From an uncultured Anaerolineae bacterium (GTDB lineage Bacteria; Chloroflexota; Anaerolineae; Anaerolineales; Villigracilaceae), in NCBI GenBank assembly GCA_903822545.1, contig CAIJPN010000069.1, forward strand, positions 124,001-188,000: a stretch of DNA of 64,000 nucleotides, in the 5' to 3' direction. Shown here piece after piece: positions 8,654 through 16,457 of this stretch. Each line of letters opens with the position of its first letter. The first letter of the stretch is position 1. Made by a program: the position numbers and the translations under genes. A model generated the notes under the pieces. It ran no database searches. It was not told the DNA's origin and worked only from the letters and a program-made list of their open reading frames with translations.

Positions 8654-9088
8654 TCAAACTGCGACGGAGATAAGATGTACGATCAAAAAGACCATAATAA
8701 AAGCCAGGATCATCCAGCCCAAAACAACGGAGTAATTCTTTGGCTTTATTTGATCATCGCGATCCATTTTGCGGATCAGTGGGAAAAGCCGCCAAAAGAA
8801 AGAAGCAATTGAGAGAACCATTGCTCCGCTGGTAAACAGCAAAGTCTTCTCACTGGCGGTCAGAAGAATAATGATCAAAAGCAGGATGAAAATGAGCTTT
8901 GTCCCGGCAACCCAATTGACCAGGTATCTGACAAGATCATGCACTTCCGGGTCTTGCTTGGATTTTTCCCAGGCCTTGAAAACGCCAACGCCATTGGCAT
9001 ATTTCGAACCTGGGAAAAAATATAGAGTAAAAACATTGCTGGCTTCCAAAAGCAGGAAACCAATTGTTACAATCGTTATTGCATTCAT
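8654..9088 (-). CDS. Four-helix membrane protein of unknown function
   Basis: This is a 144-residue protein with four predicted membrane helices at about residues 3-25, 62-82, 85-103 and 120-143, and a charged loop DRDDQIKPKN before the last. I do not recognise a family. It follows the SDR gene by five bases and is probably in the TetR-SDR operon. Two other small membrane proteins of similar size (11769 and 12257) lie in the divergent operon. Confidence 0.7.
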   Translation of the reverse strand: MNAITIVTIGFLLLEASNVFTLYFFPGSKYANGVGVFKAWEKSKQDPEVHDLVRYLVNWVAGTKLIFILLLIIILLTASEKTLLFTSGAMVLSIASFFWRLFPLIRKMDRDDQIKPKNYSVVLGWMILAFIMVFLIVHLISVAV

Positions 9089-9093
9089 CCAGA

Positions 9094-10011
9094 TTATTCT
9101 CCTTTGAATTTCACCGCCAGATTTGGATCATCAAGCGGATATTTGCGTATCGAAATCAGGCTTTCACTCAACTCCCAGAGCTGCCGCGCAATTTTTTCAT
9201 CATAAGAGATCGGGGCAGATTGGACAGCTTCCCGTTTATCGAAATATTTCCCGGTAATTTTTTCCACAGCTGGCGATGAAGCCAGGTAAATCGAGTTATC
9301 CGCGCCCTGGGCCGGGGTTAGCGAGAAAAAGCTCATCATCCACTTGAGCGGCGGGCCAAAAACCGAAAAGTTGGTTTTCCAAATATCCGTGGCAACGTGC
9401 CCCGGATGCAGCGCGTTGACCGTCACGCTGCCAGCCCCCAAGCGTCGCGCCAACTCGTAGGTGAAGAGCACATTTGCCAGCTTGGAGCGGGCATAGGCTT
9501 TGAAGCTGAAATAGCCGCGTTGGAAACCAAGATCGTCAAAATCCATGGTGTCATATTGATGGGCATCGGATGAAACATTCACAATCCGGGCAGATGCGCT
9601 GGCTTGAATCGTGTCAAGCAACAGGTTGGTCAGCAAAAACGGCGACAAGTGATTGACCAGGAAGGTCATTTCAACGCCAAAGGGCGTAGCATGGCGAGTA
9701 TTGAAAAATGCCCCGGCGTTGTTGACCAGCACATCGAGACGGGGAAATCTATCCTTGAAGGTCGCCGCCAGCGCCCGAACCTGCTCCAGGTCAGAAAAAT
9801 CTGCCAACAGGGAATGAACTGCTTTATTGCCGGTCTCAGATTTAATCTGCCGAACGGTTTGTTCAGTCTTCTGCAGATTGCGCCCGGTGATGATCACATC
9901 CGCACCCAGGGCGGCCAGCGCCGCGGCGGTTTTTTGCCCGATCCCCGCAGTGGCGCCTGTCACCAGGCAGATTTTTCCGTTCATGCTGTTTTTTGTGGGT
10001 AAAGTATTCAT
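9094..10011 (-). CDS. SDR oxidoreductase, retinol-dehydrogenase-like
   Basis: This is a 305-residue SDR with TGATAGIG at 18-25, NNAG at 97-100, Asn120, Ser147/Ser148, and Tyr173 and Lys177 in YARSK. The longer C-terminus and the NVSSDAHQYDTMDFDDL segment are typical of the retinol dehydrogenase/WWOX-like group. The ATG overlaps the upstream TetR stop (ATGA at 10008-10011) with GGAG five bases before, so the two genes are translationally coupled. The TetR protein therefore probably controls this enzyme and the following membrane protein. The substrate is unknown. Confidence 0.87.
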   Translation of the reverse strand: MNTLPTKNSMNGKICLVTGATAGIGQKTAAALAALGADVIITGRNLQKTEQTVRQIKSETGNKAVHSLLADFSDLEQVRALAATFKDRFPRLDVLVNNAGAFFNTRHATPFGVEMTFLVNHLSPFLLTNLLLDTIQASASARIVNVSSDAHQYDTMDFDDLGFQRGYFSFKAYARSKLANVLFTYELARRLGAGSVTVNALHPGHVATDIWKTNFSVFGPPLKWMMSFFSLTPAQGADNSIYLASSPAVEKITGKYFDKREAVQSAPISYDEKIARQLWELSESLISIRKYPLDDPNLAVKFKGE

Positions 10012-10619
10012 TTTTTCTCCAAATATCCCAGCGCCGCCGAGAGAACTTCATCCACCATCTGGTCGCGCAAAGCTGCATCAACCAGTTTCCCGCTGTAGAA
10101 AAAAATAAAGGGAGCATTGACCATCGCCAGCACGGCCCCCGCCGCCAGGAGCGGATTACGCGGCTCGAACGCGCCAGATTCCATGCCTTTTTGCAGCAAA
10201 GTTGCCAACCGTCCGGCGGTCACCTGCATGCGCTGACGACTTTCCGCGGGTGTTTCGCCGCCCACATCTGACATGACCCACGCGATGCGATACAGGTTGG
10301 GGTTTTCGCGTGCAAAAGCGATGAAAAACCGCAACAAATCCTTCACCACGAGAGATATATCTTCTGTTTCAGCGCGTTGACTAAAAAACTGCTGCCTGGA
10401 ATGCCACCTGGTCATCTCTCGCAGACGCAGGGCGCGCAGAATGGCGGCCTGATTCTCGAAATAAGTATAAAGCGACATATGCGCCACCCCCATCCGCTCG
10501 GCGATCGCGCGGCTGGTGATAGCTTCCGGGCCGGATTCCTGCAAAATGGCAAGAGCGGCATCGAGAATCTGCACACGGGCAGATTCAATTTGGGCGGCAG
10601 TTTTTTTGGGTCTGGGCAT
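10008..10619 (-). CDS. TetR/AcrR family transcriptional regulator
   Basis: This is a 203-residue regulator. The N-terminal three-helix DNA-binding domain includes ITSRAIAERMGVAHMSLYTYF (about 34-54, in two blocks), and the rest is an all-helical ligand domain. It is the first gene of a minus-strand operon and diverges from the hydrolase operon at 10748; palindromes between them are likely its operators. TetR proteins usually repress their own operon and a divergent one until a small ligand binds. Confidence 0.9.
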   Translation of the reverse strand: MPRPKKTAAQIESARVQILDAALAILQESGPEAITSRAIAERMGVAHMSLYTYFENQAAILRALRLREMTRWHSRQQFFSQRAETEDISLVVKDLLRFFIAFARENPNLYRIAWVMSDVGGETPAESRQRMQVTAGRLATLLQKGMESGAFEPRNPLLAAGAVLAMVNAPFIFFYSGKLVDAALRDQMVDEVLSAALGYLEKK

Positions 10620-10677
10620 AAAGGAAAAATCCCTTTCGATAAGGGGATAGGGTTTGCGATTTGAATCGCTGATACTC

Positions 10678-10705
10678 TTGACGTAATAATTTTACCATGT
10701 ATAAT
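10678..10705 (+). promoter_or_regulatory. Sigma-70-type promoter for the hydrolase operon
   Basis: TTGACG at 10678-10683 and TATAAT at 10700-10705 are separated by 16 bases, about 43 bp before the hydrolase ATG. The -10 box lies inside a palindrome, so binding there would block RNA polymerase. Confidence 0.7.
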
Positions 10706-10723
10706 TTATACAATGTATACATT
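10698..10723. promoter_or_regulatory. Two adjacent palindromes, likely TetR operators
   Basis: TGTATAATTTATACA at 10698-10712 is a perfect dyad around one central base. AATGTATACATT at 10712-10723 is a second perfect dyad abutting it. Both contain the half-site TGTATA and cover the -10 box of the plus-strand promoter, as expected for a TetR repressor encoded next door. Confidence 0.65.
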
Positions 10724-10747
10724 ATATCATAAAGGATACTATCGAAA

Positions 10748-11767
10748 ATGAAAATCTTCTTAAAATGGCTGGTCATCATTCCTGGAGCACTCGCTACTCT
10801 GCTGGCGCTTTTTATCTGGGTCTATGCACCCATCCGCGCCAAAAACCTGGCAGCACAGTACGAGCAATTCCGCGCAGAACACCAGACCGGGCACGATGCC
10901 ATTGATGCCCAGTTCAACCAGCACGATACGATGGTGAATGGCCTGAAATGGCATTATGTTGAACAGGGCAACCCAAATGGCCCAGTGATCTTGTTCCTGC
11001 ACGGCCTGCCCGAAGGCTGGTATTCGTGGCGCTATGTGCTGCCGCTCGTAGATCAGAACTATCGCCTGATCGCCATTGATATGAAAGGCTACGGCCGCTC
11101 GGATATGCAGGATGATGATTACAACTGGCACACGGTTGCCCAACAAACCCTGGATTTGGTGGACAGCCTGGGCGTCGATAAATTTTACGTGGTCTCGCAC
11201 GATTGGGGTACGATCATCGGCAGCGTTATGGTAGGTGATCATCCCGAACGCATTCTGGGCTATGTGCGTATGGAAGCTGATTTGATCATGAAGGGAAACG
11301 GCACTACCCCGCCCCTTTCAGTCTACCTGACCAAACCCCAATGGCTGCTCTTCCAGAATAACTGGATTGCTTCATACATGTACCAGGATGCGGGTTGGCT
11401 GATCGACACCGTGTATCCCAAGCGGATGTTGACCCAGCTCAAGCCGGAGGATAGGGATTACCTGGTTTACGAATACTCCCGGCCCGGTGTGGCGGCAATG
11501 AACCCCAAATATTTTCTCACCAAGAACTGGGACTTGTACAGCGCCATCGGCAAAATCTGCAAAAACGAATTCCCCTTCCCGGTGCTGCAACTCCAGGCGG
11601 ATAGCGACCCGGCCCAACTGCCAGAAATCTTCGCCAACGCCGCCACCGAATGCCCAAACGTGACCATCGAATGGGTGACAAACGCCAGCCACTTTGACAA
11701 CTTCGACCAGCCGCAGCAGGTGGCCGACGCCATTAATCGCTTTGTCCATGCTCAAGAAGGAAAATAG
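10748..11767 (+). CDS. Alpha/beta hydrolase, epoxide-hydrolase-like, membrane-anchored
   Basis: This is a 339-residue alpha/beta hydrolase with one N-terminal membrane helix (about residues 5-26). HGLPEG at 85-90 supplies the oxyanion region, and the nucleophile elbow SHDWGT places an Asp (152) where lipases have Ser, as in epoxide hydrolases and haloalkane dehalogenases. The C-terminal NASHFDNFDQP gives the catalytic His. The substrate is unknown. It is the first of three genes in an operon under the palindrome-bearing promoter, with AAAGGA before the ATG; two small membrane proteins follow. Confidence 0.85.
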   Translation: MKIFLKWLVIIPGALATLLALFIWVYAPIRAKNLAAQYEQFRAEHQTGHDAIDAQFNQHDTMVNGLKWHYVEQGNPNGPVILFLHGLPEGWYSWRYVLPLVDQNYRLIAIDMKGYGRSDMQDDDYNWHTVAQQTLDLVDSLGVDKFYVVSHDWGTIIGSVMVGDHPERILGYVRMEADLIMKGNGTTPPLSVYLTKPQWLLFQNNWIASYMYQDAGWLIDTVYPKRMLTQLKPEDRDYLVYEYSRPGVAAMNPKYFLTKNWDLYSAIGKICKNEFPFPVLQLQADSDPAQLPEIFANAATECPNVTIEWVTNASHFDNFDQPQQVADAINRFVHAQEGK

Positions 11768-11768
11768 C

Positions 11769-12239
11769 ATGCAAACCATCTTTGAGATCATCCTGCCAGC
11801 CAAAATCGACAACGTCATCCGTGGATCAAAAATCCCATTCTACGTTTTCACCCTGTACGCCATCATCAGCACTGTGCGAAGCTTCATACACCTGCTCGCA
11901 CCCGATGGCGGCGCAGGGACAATCGCCGGAATGGATCTATCTGTGACAGGCGCGGATGGAATTATCTTCGCCTTTGGGTTGTGGGGAAGTTCCCAACTGC
12001 TATTTGCCATTATTCAACTCCTGGTAGTCATCCGCTACCGGTCACTGGTTCCGTTCATGTGGCTGATGCTGGCCCTGGAAGTTCTCCTGCGCGAACTCGT
12101 TGGTAAAATGAAACCCGTCACATTTGCTCACACCCCGCCCGGCGCGATTGGCAACCAGATCCTTCTCCCTCTGGCGCTGGTCATGCTGGCCTGGTCGCTG
12201 TGGAGCGCTTACCGCCAAACCGATAAAGTGCAGCACTAA
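11769..12239 (+). CDS. Small membrane protein of unknown function
   Basis: This is a 156-residue protein with about four membrane helices (near 22-42, 58-90, 93-112 and 128-146). I do not recognise it. The ATG at 11769 is one base past the hydrolase stop, with AAGGA seven bases upstream inside the hydrolase gene, so the two are coupled; an ATG further upstream lies inside the hydrolase frame and lacks this site. Confidence 0.7.
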   Translation: MQTIFEIILPAKIDNVIRGSKIPFYVFTLYAIISTVRSFIHLLAPDGGAGTIAGMDLSVTGADGIIFAFGLWGSSQLLFAIIQLLVVIRYRSLVPFMWLMLALEVLLRELVGKMKPVTFAHTPPGAIGNQILLPLALVMLAWSLWSAYRQTDKVQH

Positions 12240-12256
12240 ATAATACGGAGAGAAAA

Positions 12257-12682
12257 ATGAAAGCAAAGCTGAAAGATATTTACTGGCTGCCCTCGCTTGT
12301 CTTGCTTCTCATCGGTGGATATGATGTACTGCGCGGATTTATGCACACCTTCCTGCTAACCTGGTCGGCCGCCAATTTTGCAAAATTCGACATGGCCACC
12401 ACCCCACAGGACCAGGTATTCTTACTGGGAGTGTTTGGCATCTCCAATTTCCTGACGGGATTCATCTACATCCTGATCAGCCGCAAAGCCCGCGAATTAT
12501 CCCCTCACGTGCTGATCATCATTCCCCTTACATACATTTTAGGGCTGGTAGGAATCTGGTCAGGCAATGTACATGGACAGGCTGCCTTCGATGGAAAATA
12601 TTTTATGATGATCTATTTTGCCGTCTGCATCGTAACATTCATTATTTTTCAGTTTCAGAAAAGAACACAACCTCATATTTAG
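12257..12682 (+). CDS. Small membrane protein of unknown function
   Basis: This is a 141-residue protein with four likely membrane helices (near 10-32, 52-74, 83-102 and 115-134). It follows the previous gene by 17 bp and has GGAG before its ATG, so it is the third gene of the hydrolase operon. No family is recognised. Its size and helix pattern resemble the preceding gene product, but no clear sequence match between them was seen. Confidence 0.7.
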   Translation: MKAKLKDIYWLPSLVLLLIGGYDVLRGFMHTFLLTWSAANFAKFDMATTPQDQVFLLGVFGISNFLTGFIYILISRKARELSPHVLIIIPLTYILGLVGIWSGNVHGQAAFDGKYFMMIYFAVCIVTFIIFQFQKRTQPHI

Positions 12683-12779
12683 TGGATACACGAAGCAAAA
12701 ACAGGTTATTATAGAAAGCTGCAAACTGCCTCACCCTGTTATTTTTAAAGCTTCGTGACATTGGTTCATAGGTGATCTT

Positions 12780-14525
12780 ATGCTTTATCCACAATCGAAT
12801 GCACACCGGCAAAGCATCGACCTTTCAGGCTTATGGGATTTCGTTTTTGATCCTGGTAACCAGGGATACAATTTGGGTTGGGAAAAGGGATTGAGTGAAA
12901 AGCACCCGATCGCTGTGCCTGCCAGTTGGAACGATCAATTTGAAGATCGGAGGGATTACCTGGGGCCGGCATGGTATCAGACGGTTTTTGTCTTACCCTG
13001 GGGCTGGGAGAATCACCGCATCTGGCTGCGCTTTGGATCGGTCAATTACCTGGCCGAAGTGTGGCTGAACGGTTCGTGGCTGGGCCAGCACGAGGGCGGT
13101 CATCTGCCATTTGAGTTCGATATCACTAACTTGATCCAATCCCAATGGAATTGTCTCGTCGTGCGGGTGGATGGCACGCTTGCCCCAAACCGCATCCCCC
13201 CCGGCAATATCACCGGCTCCCCCGAAGACTTTTTCGAAAGCCACGCCGGGAATTTTCCCCAGGCTCAATTCGATTTTTTCCCCTACTGCGGCATCCACCG
13301 CCCGGTCTGGATTTATGCCACAGCCTCGACTGCCATCCGTGATATTACTGTCACCACAGGAATTGAAGGGGAAACCGGCCACGTTCACGTGCGGGCCGAA
13401 ACAGTTGGCACCCCAAATGCACAAATTTGTTTTCGGCTGAGCGGCCATGGAGAAAACCTGAGCGCCAGAACCATTTGCGAGAACCACGCCGCTGAAGCAC
13501 AAATACTGGTTCCCGGGGCAGCTTTCTGGGCTCCTAATTCTCCGAATTTATACACACTGCAAGTCGAATTATCCGAAAATGGGGAAATCGTTGATGCTTA
13601 CAGCCTGCAAGTTGGCATTCGCACAATCAAAATTGAAGGAACCCGTTTGCTCCTGAATGGACAACCCATATACCTCACCGGTTTTGGCCGGCACGAGGAT
13701 TTTCCAATCATAGGACGGGGCTACCTGCCAGCCCTGATCGTCAAAGATTACGCTTTGATGCGCTGGATCGGATCCAACTCCTTTCGCACCACGCACTATC
13801 CATACTCCGAGCCGATGCTGGATTTGGCTGATCGCCTGGGCTTTATGGTGATTGCCGAAACGCCAGCCGTCGGCTTGTTTTTCCATGAAGATGGACTGGC
13901 GCGCCGTACAACCCTCTGCCAACAATATTTGCGTGACATGATCGCACGAGATAAGAACCATCCCAGCGTAATTATGTGGAGCCTCGCCAACGAACCACAC
14001 TCAAAACCACCTCACGCCAGGTCGATTTTTCATGATCTCTACACCACCGCAAAAACCCTTGATCCAACCCGTCCTGTCACATTGGTCAGTTTCCTGGGTA
14101 CGGCAGAAGAAAGTTTTGGTTTTTGCGATGTGCTCAGCTTAAATCGCTATTTTGGCTGGTACAGCCAGAGCGGAGATATGGAATCTGCCCTGAAGTTGCT
14201 ATCAGAAGAGCTGGATGTGCTCCACCAGCTATATTCAAAGCCTTTGCTCCTGACCGAGTTTGGGGCAGATGCAATTGCCGGGCATCATGCCCAGCCGCCA
14301 GAAATGTTCAGTGAAGAATACCAGGCTGAAATGGTGTTGAGCTATATTGCGATCTTGCGCCAGAAATCTTTTGTGGTTGGTGAACATGTTTGGAATCTCT
14401 GCGATTTCAAAACATCGCAAGGGGTTACACGGGCAAGCGCCCTGAACCACAAGGGTGTTTTTACCCGTGACCGGCGACCCAAGCTGGCAGCTCATCGTTT
14501 GCGGGAACGCTGGAAGCAGCGATAA
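12780..14525 (+). CDS. uidA: Beta-glucuronidase (GH2)
   Basis: This is a 581-residue GH2 enzyme close in length and pattern to E. coli GUS (603). The N-terminal sugar-binding domain (LSGLWDFVFDPGNQG) is followed by the TIM barrel with FGRHEDFP, SFRTTHYPYSEPMLD, acid/base Glu405 in SLANEPHS, the SLNRYFGWYSQSGD block and nucleophile Glu493 in LLLTEFGADA. Asn556-His-Lys558 before GVFTRDRRPK matches the N-x-K motif that recognises the glucuronate carboxylate, which separates glucuronidases from galactosidases. There is no signal peptide, so it acts in the cytoplasm on imported glucuronides. The segment after ETPAVG is short, so the long active-site loop 1 of E. coli GUS is absent. AGGTGA precedes the ATG. 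Confidence 0.92.
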   Translation: MLYPQSNAHRQSIDLSGLWDFVFDPGNQGYNLGWEKGLSEKHPIAVPASWNDQFEDRRDYLGPAWYQTVFVLPWGWENHRIWLRFGSVNYLAEVWLNGSWLGQHEGGHLPFEFDITNLIQSQWNCLVVRVDGTLAPNRIPPGNITGSPEDFFESHAGNFPQAQFDFFPYCGIHRPVWIYATASTAIRDITVTTGIEGETGHVHVRAETVGTPNAQICFRLSGHGENLSARTICENHAAEAQILVPGAAFWAPNSPNLYTLQVELSENGEIVDAYSLQVGIRTIKIEGTRLLLNGQPIYLTGFGRHEDFPIIGRGYLPALIVKDYALMRWIGSNSFRTTHYPYSEPMLDLADRLGFMVIAETPAVGLFFHEDGLARRTTLCQQYLRDMIARDKNHPSVIMWSLANEPHSKPPHARSIFHDLYTTAKTLDPTRPVTLVSFLGTAEESFGFCDVLSLNRYFGWYSQSGDMESALKLLSEELDVLHQLYSKPLLLTEFGADAIAGHHAQPPEMFSEEYQAEMVLSYIAILRQKSFVVGEHVWNLCDFKTSQGVTRASALNHKGVFTRDRRPKLAAHRLRERWKQR

Positions 14526-14593
14526 CAGCGGTTTTTAAGCGCAACACCAGATGTGGTATTCCCATGCCAGGCGATATCGCATAAAATTTTCGG

Positions 14594-16201
14594 ATGGATA
14601 CTGACCTGAATCACTCCCTCTTCGCCCGCTTTCAAGAAAATGTTGTGCGCTGCCCAAACAAGCCGGTTTTTATTTTCTCCGGGCACAAACATGCCTGGGA
14701 AACACTCACATACCGGGGGCTGGCCGAACGCGCGGAAATATTTACGCGCGGCTTATACGCCTGCGGCATCCAGCCGGGCATGCGCGCCGTAATGATGTCG
14801 CCTCCCAGCCTGGATTTTTTTGCCCTGGCAATTGCCCTGCTCCAGACGAGGGTTGTCCCGATCATTGCCGATCCATCCATCGGGCTGTTCAACGTTACGC
14901 GCTGCCTGGCTGAATGTGCGCCAGATGTTTATTTTGGTTCGGCGCTCACGCATGGGCTGCGGCTCTTGTTGGGCTGGGGAAAGAACAGCCTGCGCCTGAA
15001 TCTCTCCCTGGCAGATGTGGCGCAAGCCGGCCAAAGCGCGCCGGCTGTTCAATTGCCAGCGATTGACCCACATTCCGAGGCCGCCATTCTGTATACCAGC
15101 GGAAGCACAGGGTTGTCTAAAGGGGTAATTTTCAGTCGTGAAAATTTCGCCGCGCAAATTGAACTATTGCGGAATACCCTGAACGTGCGCGGCGACGAAA
15201 TGGATATGCCCGCTTTTCCAGTTTTTGCCCTGATCGATGCCTTGCTCGGCGTGACAGCGATCATCCCGGATATGCGCTTCCCGCCTCCGGGCCGGGTTGA
15301 CCCGAAACGGATGGTCGAAGCCATCCAGGCCTGGCAGGTGGACACCATGTTCGTTTCCCCGGCGGCGCTGGCGCGGCTGGCGCGTTCAAACTACGCCAGC
15401 AGGTCAAATCTGGCGAGCCTGAGGAAAGTAATCACGGCGGGTGCGCCTGCCCCCATGGATTTGCAGGAGAAATTTATCGAATTGCTATCCCCTGGGGCAG
15501 AGCTTCTGGGAATTTATGGTTCCACCGAAACCCTGCCGGTCTCCATTGTCAACAGCCGCGAGATTTTACAGGAAACCCGTCATCTTTCGGCGCAGGGGGC
15601 GGGGGTTTGCATCGGCAGGCCGGTGGCTGGGGCAGAAGTGGGCATCATTCCCATCAGTGATGATGAATTGACCCTGGCCGGTGCCACACCGCTTCCGGTG
15701 GGCAAAATCGGAGAGATTGCTGTAAAAGGTGCAGCGGTAACGGCAGAATACGTTGGCAGGGAACATGCCAACCGGCTGGCAAAAATCCGGGCAGCGGGTG
15801 GGGAAATCATCCACCGCATGGGTGACCTGGGGTATTTTGATGAAAAAGGGCGTCTCTGGTATTGTGGACGAAAATCGCACCGGGTGATCGCTGCTGCAGG
15901 GACACTTTTTACAGAACCCATTGAGGGTATTTTTAATGCGCACCCGCTGGTGTATCGCACCGCCCTGGTGGGGGTGGAAAAAGGCGGCAGCGTAGAAGCT
16001 TGTCTGTGGGTGGAGTTGCACCCTTCCAGCCGCAAAGCCGACAAAAATAAAATCCGGGCAGAATTATTCGAACTGGCTAAACCGTACGAGGCAGCGCGTT
16101 CCATCCAGAATATCTGGTTTCATCCGGGCTTCCCTACAGATGTGCGCCATAATTCTAAAATCATCCGCGAACAACTCGCACGGCAGGCAACAAGGCGATA
16201 A
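14594..16201 (+). CDS. AMP-dependent synthetase/ligase, OleC-like
   Basis: This is a 535-residue adenylate-forming enzyme: P-loop YTSGSTGLSKG at 167-177, the GIYGSTE motif, MGDLGYFDEKGRLWYCGR in the hinge region, and a C-terminus with HPGFPTDVRHNSKI. The PxDxRHNxKI ending is, to my knowledge, typical of the OleC group (beta-lactone synthetase of olefin biosynthesis and related fatty-acid-CoA-ligase-like proteins). No oleA, oleB or oleD homologue is in this window, so a role in hydrocarbon synthesis cannot be assumed. It follows the glucuronidase gene by 68 bp; no strong ribosome site precedes the ATG. Confidence 0.78.
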   Translation: MDTDLNHSLFARFQENVVRCPNKPVFIFSGHKHAWETLTYRGLAERAEIFTRGLYACGIQPGMRAVMMSPPSLDFFALAIALLQTRVVPIIADPSIGLFNVTRCLAECAPDVYFGSALTHGLRLLLGWGKNSLRLNLSLADVAQAGQSAPAVQLPAIDPHSEAAILYTSGSTGLSKGVIFSRENFAAQIELLRNTLNVRGDEMDMPAFPVFALIDALLGVTAIIPDMRFPPPGRVDPKRMVEAIQAWQVDTMFVSPAALARLARSNYASRSNLASLRKVITAGAPAPMDLQEKFIELLSPGAELLGIYGSTETLPVSIVNSREILQETRHLSAQGAGVCIGRPVAGAEVGIIPISDDELTLAGATPLPVGKIGEIAVKGAAVTAEYVGREHANRLAKIRAAGGEIIHRMGDLGYFDEKGRLWYCGRKSHRVIAAAGTLFTEPIEGIFNAHPLVYRTALVGVEKGGSVEACLWVELHPSSRKADKNKIRAELFELAKPYEAARSIQNIWFHPGFPTDVRHNSKIIREQLARQATRR

Positions 16202-16457
16202 TAAGTGTTCCAATCGCTTAGAAATGCCCATTGGGGTGTTACCCCGGCAAGAGGTGTGGCGGCCTGGCTGACCGGCCAGGATATTCGGCGCGCACCATTC
16301 CGGCCATTTTCGATTTCCTGGCGCGTTTTATTGGTCTGGGCAACGTGGGTAATCACGTGTAGATTGAATCACAAGACAGGCCGCTCACCTGTCCACCCGG
16401 CAATGTCTCATAACCATGTGCAGCTTTTCCAAATTCTGTGGTAAAAAACTAATCGCC

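Noticed and set aside
16205-16444. 79-codon frame between the ligase and exporter genes
   Set aside because: No ribosome site, no recognisable domain and an unusual composition; it overlaps the start region of the exporter gene.
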